From contig CAKVGH010000003.1 in NCBI GenBank assembly GCA_934747255.1, forward strand, positions 34,905 to 98,904: a DNA stretch of 64,000 nucleotides, written 5' to 3'. Under the pieces are notes generated by a model. It saw only the letters and a list, made by a program, of their open reading frames with translations, searched no databases and was not told the DNA's origin. The DNA comes from an uncultured Clostridia bacterium. Its GTDB lineage: Bacteria; Bacillota; Clostridia; Christensenellales; UBA1242. Each line of letters opens with the position of its first letter. Position 1 is the stretch's first letter. Below, one piece after another: positions 25,621 through 33,796 of this stretch. The translations under genes and the position numbers were made by a program.

Positions 25621-28341
25621 ATGGAAAGAAAATTCAAAAATATTATTATTTCTGTTTTGGCGATAGTAATAATGTTTATTCCACTAGTTAGTCCAGTTTT
25701 TTCACTAGTTAGTGCAAGCACCGTTGTTAATTATGGCTATTACGGAGAAAAGTTATCTAGTGCGTCTAAAATTTTTTATGATGCGTTAGACGGAATGAGT
25801 AGACAAGGAAAATTGTCAAGTGGGGAAAGTACTACTATTTCTAACTCAACAATTTTGAACCTTGCCAAAGATTATTCACAAGGCAAAGGCGAAATATTAA
25901 AAGCCTTTGGTAGTGCGGTTGATAGTTTTAGATTTGACCATACAGAATTATTCTTTGTTGATTTTGATTTGCTTACTATTTCTGTTGGACAAAAGGGTAA
26001 CAACATTATAGTTCAAATTGGCTCTGGCAGAGCAGACAGTTATTACACACAAGGTGTAACAAAAAATAATGTAGTTAGTATGGTAGAAAACTACAACACA
26101 AAACTTGACCAATTTGTTTCAACTGCTGTTGACGGCAAAACAACAACAGAAGAAAAAATTCAAGCAATAAATCTTGCAATTACAAATACAGTTGAATATA
26201 GTTTCTGTAACGAAGAAAGCGAAAAAGAATTTGCTCCAATGATTAGAACAGCGTATGGTGCTCTTATCAACAAAAAGGCTGTTTGTGAAGGCTATTCAAG
26301 ATTATTCAAGGCTTGTATGGACAGAATCGGCGTAAATTGTGTTTTGGTTCAAGGCTATGCTTTAAGTGGTAATTCGGTAGAACCACATATGTGGAACTAT
26401 GTTGAAATCGACTCAAAATGGCTTGGAGTAGACACAACTTGGAATACAAGCGAAACCAACAAACAACGCTATTTGCTCGTTGATGCGTCTGTAATGGGCG
26501 TAGAACACTACGAAGAACCTGTTGTATCTTCTTCAAACTACAAAATGCCATACCCAACTTTGTCTAACTATGAATTTGTTTCTAGTGACGGCAAGTTGTT
26601 AGTTGACAGCAAAGTTGTAGACGATGCTACACAAATTAAAATTAGTTACGATAGCAAAGGTGCGGAAGTTCTTGCAAAAGAAGGACTTTACATTGTTGCT
26701 AGAACAATTACTACCAACGAAGGAACAGAAGTTTATGGCTCTTGGACTCCTTTGTGCTATGTAGACGACTTGTTTGGTAATCTTTGTGAAAACTTTGATA
26801 GTTACTCACTATTTTATATATCATCAACAGATGTACATATAAAATCTTGTGAGTTTGCAGTTTTTGATGTTGCTCCAAATGCTATTTATAGTTCAGCATT
26901 AAAAGACTATACTGCTTATGATGATACAATTACTGACGAAGATGTAGTAGCATCAACAAAGATTATACAAAATATTGCTAATGACCCAAATTATATTGTG
27001 CCACCTTATGTTCAATCAACAACCCCAAGCAACTTGCGTGAAAGCACACAAGAACTTGAAGATAAATTTTACGAGATTTCTATTACTTACACTGTGAAAC
27101 TAAAAAAGAATGTAGAAAGCAAAGATGTTGGTATTGATTATACTTATACATACAAAAACAGAAATGCAGTTGACGACAAAGAACTTCGTGAAAATGTTGT
27201 TATTAAAGATGTTTCATTTGACGGCGATAGAACAATTTCGTTTAAGTTTAAGCCAAGTCAACTATATGCTCACAATGGACTATGCTATGTATTTATGCCA
27301 ACTAACCTAGTTGGAGAAGATAGCAACAAAGTGCCAAACTCTGCTAGTGCAATTTTCCAAAGACAATGTGTTATTTGTAGCAAAGTCTTTAATGACGGCA
27401 GATATTATATGGATGTTTATGGTAGTCCAACTCTTGTTGGAAATAGCGATTTGTCACTAGATGGCTGGACATATACAGATACAAATGGCGTTGAAAAACA
27501 AGTTAGTCAAAATCAACGCAGTCAACTTGCTCTTGTTGTTACAACTCCAAATAATAGTCAAGATTTAATTGACGGAGTAGAAGGAAATGTTCCAACAAAT
27601 GCTGTTAAAAAGGCAGAAACTTACGAACTTGAACTCAATATTTGCGGTGGTGTTGCAAAAATACCAAATGGCTCATATTTAAGATTGTCTTTTGGCTTTC
27701 CAGCAGGTTATGGCCCAGAAGATGAAGGCGTTACATTTAAGGTTTATCACTTTAAGCGTAACGATATTACTGGTGAATTAGATTATGATAACCCAGAAGA
27801 ACTTGATTGTGTTGTTACAAAATTAGGTTTAGTTGTTAGTGTTAATAGTTTTAGTCCTTATGTTGTTGTAGCATTAGATAAATCAAAGGTGGAGATAACA
27901 AAAAAAGGTATTGCATTAGACTTTAATGGAGTAGGCGGAACAGTTAGTTCTAACAACAATTCTAGCGTTAGTTTTGTTGAAAAAAATGGCGAAATTAGCT
28001 ATACCTTTACTCCAAGTAGCAGTGACTACAAACTTGACTATGTTCTATTAAACGGCAAAAAACAACAAGTTGACGAAAATGGAAAACTTACTTTGACTTA
28101 CGACCAACTTGATAGCAGTAACACTTTAAGTGTTGGGTTTGTATCAAAAAGAGTGTATATAGAACAAGAAAATGCAGGAATAACAAATCTAGAAACCGCC
28201 TTCATTTCTAATAACCTAGATGATAGTTTGTCGCAAGAAAATAAACTTGCCTTACTAATTATCGTTTTGAGTGTGGTAATTATGGGCTGTGCTTCGTTCT
28301 GTATTGCTTCGTTTAGAAGAAAAAATAAAAAAAATAAATAA
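25621..28341 (+). CDS. Membrane-anchored extracellular transglutaminase-like protein
   Basis: A 906-residue surface protein. A signal peptide occupies about residues 8-33 and a C-terminal membrane anchor with a basic tail lies at about 873-906; there is no LPxTG motif. A transglutaminase-core domain (~165-275) carries the Cys-His-Asp triad: Cys222 in KAVCEGYS, His256 in PHMWNYVEI and Asp271 in GVDTTWN. The rest consists of beta-rich repeat-like regions. Bacterial members are usually proteases or peptide-processing enzymes rather than crosslinkers, so the role is open. An AAGGAG site precedes the ATG, and TTGATT/TATGAT boxes lie upstream. Confidence 0.85.
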   Translation: MERKFKNIIISVLAIVIMFIPLVSPVFSLVSASTVVNYGYYGEKLSSASKIFYDALDGMSRQGKLSSGESTTISNSTILNLAKDYSQGKGEILKAFGSAVDSFRFDHTELFFVDFDLLTISVGQKGNNIIVQIGSGRADSYYTQGVTKNNVVSMVENYNTKLDQFVSTAVDGKTTTEEKIQAINLAITNTVEYSFCNEESEKEFAPMIRTAYGALINKKAVCEGYSRLFKACMDRIGVNCVLVQGYALSGNSVEPHMWNYVEIDSKWLGVDTTWNTSETNKQRYLLVDASVMGVEHYEEPVVSSSNYKMPYPTLSNYEFVSSDGKLLVDSKVVDDATQIKISYDSKGAEVLAKEGLYIVARTITTNEGTEVYGSWTPLCYVDDLFGNLCENFDSYSLFYISSTDVHIKSCEFAVFDVAPNAIYSSALKDYTAYDDTITDEDVVASTKIIQNIANDPNYIVPPYVQSTTPSNLRESTQELEDKFYEISITYTVKLKKNVESKDVGIDYTYTYKNRNAVDDKELRENVVIKDVSFDGDRTISFKFKPSQLYAHNGLCYVFMPTNLVGEDSNKVPNSASAIFQRQCVICSKVFNDGRYYMDVYGSPTLVGNSDLSLDGWTYTDTNGVEKQVSQNQRSQLALVVTTPNNSQDLIDGVEGNVPTNAVKKAETYELELNICGGVAKIPNGSYLRLSFGFPAGYGPEDEGVTFKVYHFKRNDITGELDYDNPEELDCVVTKLGLVVSVNSFSPYVVVALDKSKVEITKKGIALDFNGVGGTVSSNNNSSVSFVEKNGEISYTFTPSSSDYKLDYVLLNGKKQQVDENGKLTLTYDQLDSSNTLSVGFVSKRVYIEQENAGITNLETAFISNNLDDSLSQENKLALLIIVLSVVIMGCASFCIASFRRKNKKNK

Positions 28342-28469
28342 ATATCAAAAAATGTTCTTTAATTAGAGCATTTTTTGTTTTTACTGAATAAAAAATATGG
28401 GTTAGTTTTATTTTGAAAACGATTTTTTTTATTATATAATTATTATAATAAAATTGTTTTGGAGGAAAA

Positions 28470-29048
28470 ATGACAAATTTATCAAATAATTTGAAAATCA
28501 AAAGAGAAGTTTTGGGATTAACAAAAGACGAAGTTGCAAAACAACTTGATGTTTATTCAATGGACATTTCAAAGTGGGAAAATGGCGAAGCAGAACCAAC
28601 AAATGAGCAACTTGAAAAATTAGCAATTTTGTTTAAGGTTAGTGCGGAAGATTTGAAAAATAAAGATTTTTCAGTCGAAAATGGTAAACTTGTTTCGATG
28701 AAAGCAAAGCAAGATAAAGCTAGCATTGTTCGTTCAATCTTGGTAGGCTCTGTTTGGCTTATTTGCTTAATATCATTTTTTGTTGCAAGTTACGCATTTA
28801 ATGCCCCAAGAGCTTGGCTAGCATTTATCTACGCATTGCCACTATCTTGCTTGGTTTCTGTAATTCAACTATTGATTGTTTACAAGACATTCAAAAATGG
28901 TATTTTGCTAGGTTACATAAGTGGCTTTGTTTGGACTATTTGCTTGGCGTTGTATCTTCAATTTATGTTCGTTCCATTCACTTGGGTAATACTAATTGCA
29001 GCCATTCCATTGCAAGCAGTGGTTGTTGGATTAGCAAAGTTAAAGTAA
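28470..29048 (+). CDS. XRE-family HTH protein with four membrane helices
   Basis: A 192-residue protein. Residues 1-65 form a lambda-repressor-like helix-turn-helix (LGLTKDEVAKQLDV, then ISKWENGEAEPTNEQL). Residues ~87-190 hold four hydrophobic helices. Membrane-tethered XRE proteins of this kind are common in Bacillota and are thought to sense envelope or ligand signals, but targets are mostly unknown. The ATG is set by a TTGGAGG site. It follows the transglutaminase-like gene in the same direction with its own TATAAT-like promoter. Confidence 0.85.
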   Translation: MTNLSNNLKIKREVLGLTKDEVAKQLDVYSMDISKWENGEAEPTNEQLEKLAILFKVSAEDLKNKDFSVENGKLVSMKAKQDKASIVRSILVGSVWLICLISFFVASYAFNAPRAWLAFIYALPLSCLVSVIQLLIVYKTFKNGILLGYISGFVWTICLALYLQFMFVPFTWVILIAAIPLQAVVVGLAKLK

Positions 29049-29151
29049 TCGAAAATTAGGCTTTTACGAGCCTTTTTTTCTTGTATTATTTAATAAATTA
29101 AAAATTTATAAATATAATTTCAATTTTTTCGACATTTTTGAAAATTAGGTA

Positions 29152-29180
29152 TTGACAAAAATGCAAAAAGATATTATTAT
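29152..29180 (+). promoter_or_regulatory. Sigma-A promoter of the coiled-coil gene
   Basis: TTGACA (29152-29157), a 17-bp spacer and TATTAT (29175-29180). Confidence 0.75.
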
Positions 29181-29231
29181 ATACTTGTTTAATAAGTGTT
29201 AATTTTTAATTGACAAAATTTGGAGGATTTT

Positions 29232-30644
29232 ATGAACAATTTATCAAATGTAACATTTAATATGTTGGGTGCTAGTGAAGTTACAACTGCTGTATTAAAT
29301 GTTTTGGCAGTAATCGGTTTGGTTCTTGCCGCTGCGTTTATTATTGTATTTTTGTCTGATTTGATTATTTCTGTTATCGACCACAAAAACGGAATTTTCT
29401 TTAAGAGAAAAGACAAAGAAGACGCAAAAGTTAAAAACTTGGAACTTGAAGACGATTTAACTGATAAGAAGAAGGAAGAAGTTAAGGAAGAAAAGCAAGA
29501 ATCTAATGTTAATATGGAACTTGCCGAAGAAGAAAGGCTTGCTCTTCAAGAACAAAACAGAAAACAACAAGAAGAAAACGAAGATTTGAAGCAAAGAATT
29601 GCTGCTCTTGAAGCAAAACAAGCAGAAGCAAACCAAGTACACGAACCAGAATCAACTTCAAAAGAATTGACTGATGAAGAACTTGATAAAATGTATAATG
29701 ATTTGATTGCTGAAATCAATAGCGAAAAAGAAGACGAAGAAGATTTCGACCTTGACAAATTCTTAAATGAAGATGAAGACGACAAGGAAGATGAACCAGA
29801 AGTCGAAGAAAAGGTCGAAGAACCAGAAGTTGTTGAAGAAGCAGAAGAACCAGCACCAGTAGAAGAAGTTGTTGAAGAAGAAAAAGTTAACGAAGATGCT
29901 GAAAAACTTGCTGAACTTCAAAGACAAATTGAAGAATTGCAAAGCAAATTAGATTCTCAAAATCAAGAAAAAGAAGATATAGCAAAACAACTTGAAGAAG
30001 AACAAGGTAACAAGGAAGCTCTTGCAAAGCAACTTGAAGAAGAACAAACAGCAAAGGAAGCCCTTGCAAAACAACTTGAAGAAGAACAAAGTGCAAAAGA
30101 CGAACTAGCAAAGCAACTCGAAGAAAAACCAGAAGTTATCGAAGTTCCAACAATGGTAGAAGGTGCAAACCTTGATACTATGGAAGGTTTACTTGCTCAA
30201 AAAGAAGATTTGGAAAACAGATTGAAAGAAACAAGCAAACAACTTTCTGCAAACAAAAAGGAATACATTCCACTTGCAAGAATCAAGAGAACTTTGGAAA
30301 AAGATGAAGCAAAACTTCGTAGAAGAGAAGCAATCGTTGCTAAAAAGAAGATTATGCTATTTGGTGTTACAAACTATGTTGTTGACCCAGAAAAAGAAAG
30401 AGAACTTTCAGAAGAACTCGACCAACTAGAAGCATTAAGACTTTCTGTTCAACATTGTGAAGAAGTTATGGACGAAAACAAAGATAGATACCCACTACTA
30501 GAAAATACAAACAAAATCTTAGTTCAAACAGTTGCTCACATCAAGGCTGACATTGAAGCCGTTGACCAAAAAATTGAAAAAATGAAGTCAACACAAGGCG
30601 AAGATGGTTCACAAGATAGCACAGGCGATGCTGATAATCAATAA
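29232..30644 (+). CDS. Membrane-anchored acidic coiled-coil protein
   Basis: A 470-residue protein with one membrane helix near the N-terminus (about residues 17-43), a basic stop-transfer, then ~400 cytosolic residues dominated by Glu, Lys, Gln and Leu. Residues ~85-305 are a long coiled coil with a very acidic insert. Residues ~250-299 contain tandem 14-residue units (core AKQLEEEQ plus a variable half), which at DNA level have a 42-bp period. A second helical region fills the C-terminus. The start follows GGAGG. The architecture suggests a cortical scaffold or division/shape factor, but no family is recognised. Confidence 0.75.
   Translation: MNNLSNVTFNMLGASEVTTAVLNVLAVIGLVLAAAFIIVFLSDLIISVIDHKNGIFFKRKDKEDAKVKNLELEDDLTDKKKEEVKEEKQESNVNMELAEEERLALQEQNRKQQEENEDLKQRIAALEAKQAEANQVHEPESTSKELTDEELDKMYNDLIAEINSEKEDEEDFDLDKFLNEDEDDKEDEPEVEEKVEEPEVVEEAEEPAPVEEVVEEEKVNEDAEKLAELQRQIEELQSKLDSQNQEKEDIAKQLEEEQGNKEALAKQLEEEQTAKEALAKQLEEEQSAKDELAKQLEEKPEVIEVPTMVEGANLDTMEGLLAQKEDLENRLKETSKQLSANKKEYIPLARIKRTLEKDEAKLRRREAIVAKKKIMLFGVTNYVVDPEKERELSEELDQLEALRLSVQHCEEVMDENKDRYPLLENTNKILVQTVAHIKADIEAVDQKIEKMKSTQGEDGSQDSTGDADNQ
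29982..30128 (+). repeat. 42-bp in-frame tandem repeat
   Basis: Three full units and one half unit starting at 29982, 30024, 30066 and 30108, encoding two heptads each of the coiled coil above. Confidence 0.9.
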
Positions 30645-30651
30645 TCATTAA

Positions 30652-30680
30652 AAAGTTTGGGTTAATCCAAACTTTTTTTA
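30652..30680 (+). terminator. Terminator of the coiled-coil gene
   Basis: AAAGTTTGG and CCAAACTTT with a 6-nt loop and a T run. The 30681-30858 stretch after it shows no gene. Confidence 0.85.
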
Positions 30681-30858
30681 TGTCATTTTTTATTGGTTTT
30701 GAGCAAATATAGAGTAGTTTTAAGATGGATAAAATGGCTTGTACTAATAAATTTGGTACAAATAAAGAACATAAAAATATAATGCAAGCCTTATTTGTAC
30801 AGAAAAAATAAAAAAAATAGAAACGAACTTATTAGTAGTAGAGCAAATTTTTTATATT

Positions 30859-30882
30859 AAAAAAATAGGCTATAAGCCTATA
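30859..30882 (-). terminator. Backup terminator of SRP RNA
   Basis: On the minus strand ATAGGC and GCCTAT form a stem with a 5-nt loop, followed by a T run, just beyond the SRP RNA 3' end. Confidence 0.65.
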
Positions 30883-30892
30883 AGAATCATAA

Positions 30893-31165
30893 AAAAAACT
30901 GTGCATTCTTTGTTGAAAGGAATAACCAAAGTGGTCACGAATTGTATTGCTCCAAAAAAGTTTCCTCGTGGCACAAAGTTAGGTTTGCTTAATGCTGCTT
31001 TCTTCCGAACCTGACATCTTTCACAATTAACTCTTGCACAAGACCTTTTCTTCAACACAAGCCAAAGTCATTCTGCTTTAATTATTTCTCCCGAAAAAGA
31101 CCTTCTGCCTTGCTGTAGCGGATTGCAAGTTCAGGGCACCGCTAACTCCCCACATAGCACAGTCT
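30893..31165 (-). ncRNA. ffs: Large-type signal recognition particle RNA (scRNA)
   Basis: RNA scaffold of the SRP, which targets nascent membrane and secreted proteins. Read on the minus strand, it holds the Alu-domain segment GGGGAGTTAGCGGTGCCCTG, TGCAATCCGCTACAGCA, and the Ffh-binding S-domain hairpin GTCAGGTTCGGAAGAAAGCAGC, each closely matching Bacillus scRNA. The ends ACTGTGC and GCACAGT pair, and the 3' side runs into eight T residues. The length of about 270 nt and the Alu arm are typical of Bacilli and Clostridia. It has a consensus promoter. The 5' end is estimated from that promoter. Confidence 0.95.
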
Positions 31166-31170
31166 TGATT

Positions 31171-31199
31171 ATTATACACCAATAATAAAAAATTTTCAA
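31171..31199 (-). promoter_or_regulatory. Promoter of SRP RNA
   Basis: On the minus strand TTGAAA (31199-31194), a 17-bp spacer and a perfect TATAAT (31176-31171). Confidence 0.8.
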
Positions 31200-31332
31200 C
31201 TATTTTTTTAACTTTTGCTTTTTATTAGAGTTTTACATATACTAAAATATATAATAATATTCATTTTTAGGCAAAATATTTGATTTATCTTTATCAAAAT
31301 GCTATATTTATAATGGTAGTGGAGGAGATATT

Positions 31333-32049
31333 TTGGCAGACAACTCAACAAGATTTTTGAAAGCATATAATGCTCTTGATTATGCGTTAAGAACACAATA
31401 TAATTTTAAGCGTAGTATGGCGTTTAGCGATGTTATTAGGCGTAGCGTTGTATTAAATAGCGTTGTAAGAAAATATGAAGATTTGCTCGTTGATTATGGC
31501 AGGTTAAGAAATGCCATTATTCATAGTGGAAACGAAACAGAAGTTATAGCCGAACCGCACCTTAATGTTGTTGAAAAAATGGAGAAGATTGCTTCACTTG
31601 TTTGCACTCCACCAAAGGTTTTGGACACAGTTTGTAAAAAAGATGTTTTGTGCATTAGTGCAAATGATACAGTAGAAAAAGCAATTATGACGATTAGTAG
31701 AAGCGGATTTAGTAATTTGCCAGTTTATGAAAATGGTGAACTTATTGGCGTTGCTAATGGTCAAAAACTTGTAGATAATTTAGGAAAAGTTTTAAGCAAT
31801 GATATATCGCTTGACGAGTATGTAAAAAACACCACGATTAAGGAAGTTATTAGTCTTAATATTGGAGATTTGTATTACAAAATTGAAAACGAGTCATTGA
31901 CACTTGAAAAAGCACTTGATATTTTTTATCACAACAGAAAAATTTTAGTTATTTTAATCACAAAAAAAGGACTACGAACAGACAAACCACTTGGTATTGT
32001 GTCCGTAGCCGACATTATGGATATAAATAATATTTTGGAGAATTACTAA
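31333..32049 (+). CDS. HEPN-like domain fused to paired CBS domains
   Basis: A 238-residue cytosolic protein. Residues ~5-70 are helical and end in Arg59-x4-His64 (RNAIIH), the R-x4-6-H signature of HEPN ribonuclease or nucleotide-binding domains. Residues ~95-235 form two CBS motifs, which usually bind adenine nucleotides; LPVYENGELIGVANGQ and PLGIVSVADIM are typical strands. The start is TTG with a GGAGGAG site. The stop overlaps the next gene's ATG (TAATG), so it is coupled to an RluA-type pseudouridine synthase. A nucleotide-gated RNA-directed role is a reasonable inference, not shown. Confidence 0.75.
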   Translation: MADNSTRFLKAYNALDYALRTQYNFKRSMAFSDVIRRSVVLNSVVRKYEDLLVDYGRLRNAIIHSGNETEVIAEPHLNVVEKMEKIASLVCTPPKVLDTVCKKDVLCISANDTVEKAIMTISRSGFSNLPVYENGELIGVANGQKLVDNLGKVLSNDISLDEYVKNTTIKEVISLNIGDLYYKIENESLTLEKALDIFYHNRKILVILITKKGLRTDKPLGIVSVADIMDINNILENY

Positions 32050-32762
32050 TGGACAAGCAGGAAAAACTAAATATAGTTTACGAAGATAATCATTTGTTGG
32101 TTGTAATAAAGCCACAAAATGTACCCTCACAAGCAGATAGTAGCAAGGACAAAGATTTGCTTACGATGTGCAAGGAATACTTGAAAGAAAAGTATAACAA
32201 ACCGGGGGAAGCATATTGCGGACTCGTGCATAGACTTGACAGACCAACAGGCGGTTTGATGGTATTTGCAAAAACAAGCAAGTGTGCAAGTAGACTTGCC
32301 GAAGAAATGAAAACAAATGATTTTAGCAAAGAGTACTTGACAGTTGTTGTAGGTAAGCCAAAATATGACACCGACAGACTTGTAAACTATCTTAAAAAAG
32401 ACGAACTAAACAATGTTGTTAAAGTTGTTCCAATGCTCGAATTTGGAGCAAAAAGAGCAGAACTCGTTTATAAAATTCTTGATAAAACCGAAGGCGAAAC
32501 TGTTTTGTCGTTATTAAATGTAAAACTCTTTACAGGCAGAAGCCATCAAATAAGAGTGCAATTATCAACCATAGGCTGCCCAGTATTTGGCGATGTGAAA
32601 TATAAAGGCGATATTGTTAAGGGCTATAATCTTGCTTTATGGGCTTATAAACTTGTGTTTGTACACCCAGTAACAAAGCAAATTATGAATTTTATTTCGT
32701 ACCCACCAGAAGATGAAACCCCTTGGAAATACTTTGACTTTAACAAAATAAAAATCAAGTAA
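32049..32762 (+). CDS. RluA-family RNA pseudouridine synthase
   Basis: Isomerises uridine to pseudouridine in rRNA or tRNA; 237 residues, without an S4 domain. The catalytic aspartate lies in HRLDRPTGGLMVFAKT, and the C-terminal TGRSHQIRVQL and CPVFGDVKY motifs are typical. The N-terminal NIVYEDNHLLVVIKP strand pair is also standard. It begins within the stop of the HEPN-CBS gene. The RNA target cannot be told from sequence; similar short enzymes are annotated RluA- or RluD-like. Confidence 0.93.
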   Translation: MDKQEKLNIVYEDNHLLVVIKPQNVPSQADSSKDKDLLTMCKEYLKEKYNKPGEAYCGLVHRLDRPTGGLMVFAKTSKCASRLAEEMKTNDFSKEYLTVVVGKPKYDTDRLVNYLKKDELNNVVKVVPMLEFGAKRAELVYKILDKTEGETVLSLLNVKLFTGRSHQIRVQLSTIGCPVFGDVKYKGDIVKGYNLALWAYKLVFVHPVTKQIMNFISYPPEDETPWKYFDFNKIKIK

Positions 32763-32914
32763 TTTATTTTAGTGCGATTACGAGTAAAAAAATTGGTAAG
32801 CGTAAATTTATAAATGGAATAGATTAGGTTAATTCTAATAAATTTGCTAGAAAATTGCATTTGTGACATAAAAATCGCTGACAAAATAATTGAAAGATAA
32901 TAAATTTGATTAAA

Positions 32915-32947
32915 AAACACTACTTAATCATTGTAGTGTTCTTTTTT
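32915..32947. terminator. Terminator between convergent genes
   Basis: AACACTAC and GTAGTGTT with a 9-nt loop, flanked by A and T runs on both sides, between the RluA gene and the convergent HD gene. Confidence 0.82.
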
Positions 32948-33025
32948 AATTTAACATTTTGAGGCTAATATTTTCATTCAATATTCTATAATTTTCCGCA
33001 TTAACATATTGAATATTTTAGATTT

Positions 33026-33577
33026 TTAATAGCCATATTTTTTCAAAACTTTTTCAATGCTAGCAATAATTTTTTTATGAGTTTTTGTAAGTTCTCTTTT
33101 GTTTGTAAGGTAGTTAATAATATATCTTGTGTCACTCAAGGTTCTATGTTGTTTTTCGGTTGAACAGCCACGAATATCATTGATGTTATCAAGTCTGTCA
33201 CACAGTTTAATTACAAGTGCGTATGATGTCATATTTTCCATTTTATGAGCCAAATATTCTGCCTTGCCGATTAGTTTTGGAACAAATTTGGCGGTTGTAA
33301 GTTCAACAATTAAACTAGGAACTTGGCTATTTTCCCCAAAAATGTCGTAGAGTTCTCTAACAGATGTGTATGTATCTTCTAGTGTGTCGTGGAGCAAACT
33401 TGCGCTGATTAAAAGTTTATAGTTTTTAGATTTTTTATATTTGGCAACCAAAGTTGCAACTCTTATAGGGTGGGTTACATAAGGTTTTCCGTCATCTCGT
33501 AATTGTCCAGCATGTTTTTTTACGGCTAAATTTAAGACTTCTCTTAAATCAATATTTTCGTCAGTTTTAATATCCAT
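33026..33577 (-). CDS. Small alarmone hydrolase-like HD protein
   Basis: A 183-residue stand-alone HD domain of the RelA/SpoT hydrolase type. The metal-binding set is visible: His36 in YVTHPIRV, His63-Asp64 in LLHDTLED, with Glu67-Asp68, and Asp126 in KLCDRLDN (usual ADRLHN). Small alarmone hydrolases degrade (p)ppGpp. No synthetase domain is attached. The ATG at 33577 has an AGGAG site; the longer upstream reading is hydrophobic noise. It is monocistronic, with the terminator on the convergent side. Confidence 0.82.
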   Translation of the reverse strand: MDIKTDENIDLREVLNLAVKKHAGQLRDDGKPYVTHPIRVATLVAKYKKSKNYKLLISASLLHDTLEDTYTSVRELYDIFGENSQVPSLIVELTTAKFVPKLIGKAEYLAHKMENMTSYALVIKLCDRLDNINDIRGCSTEKQHRTLSDTRYIINYLTNKRELTKTHKKIIASIEKVLKKYGY

Positions 33578-33796
33578 ATTTTCTCCTAAAATATTTGTAA
33601 AAATAAATTTTTTGATTGTCAATTTTATTGCTTTTATCAAAAAACATTTTATCATAAATATTAAAAAAGTCAATCTTGCAAATGGAATATAAATATATAT
33701 TATTAAAAATTTTATAAAAATGATTAAAAATAATAAAAAAAGTAGCAATTTTTTAATAAAATCACTACTTTTTTGAAAAAAAACTTAAAATTTAAT

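Noticed and set aside
30870..31058. 62-codon open frame on the minus strand
   Set aside because: It lies entirely within the SRP RNA, whose conserved structure explains the sequence.
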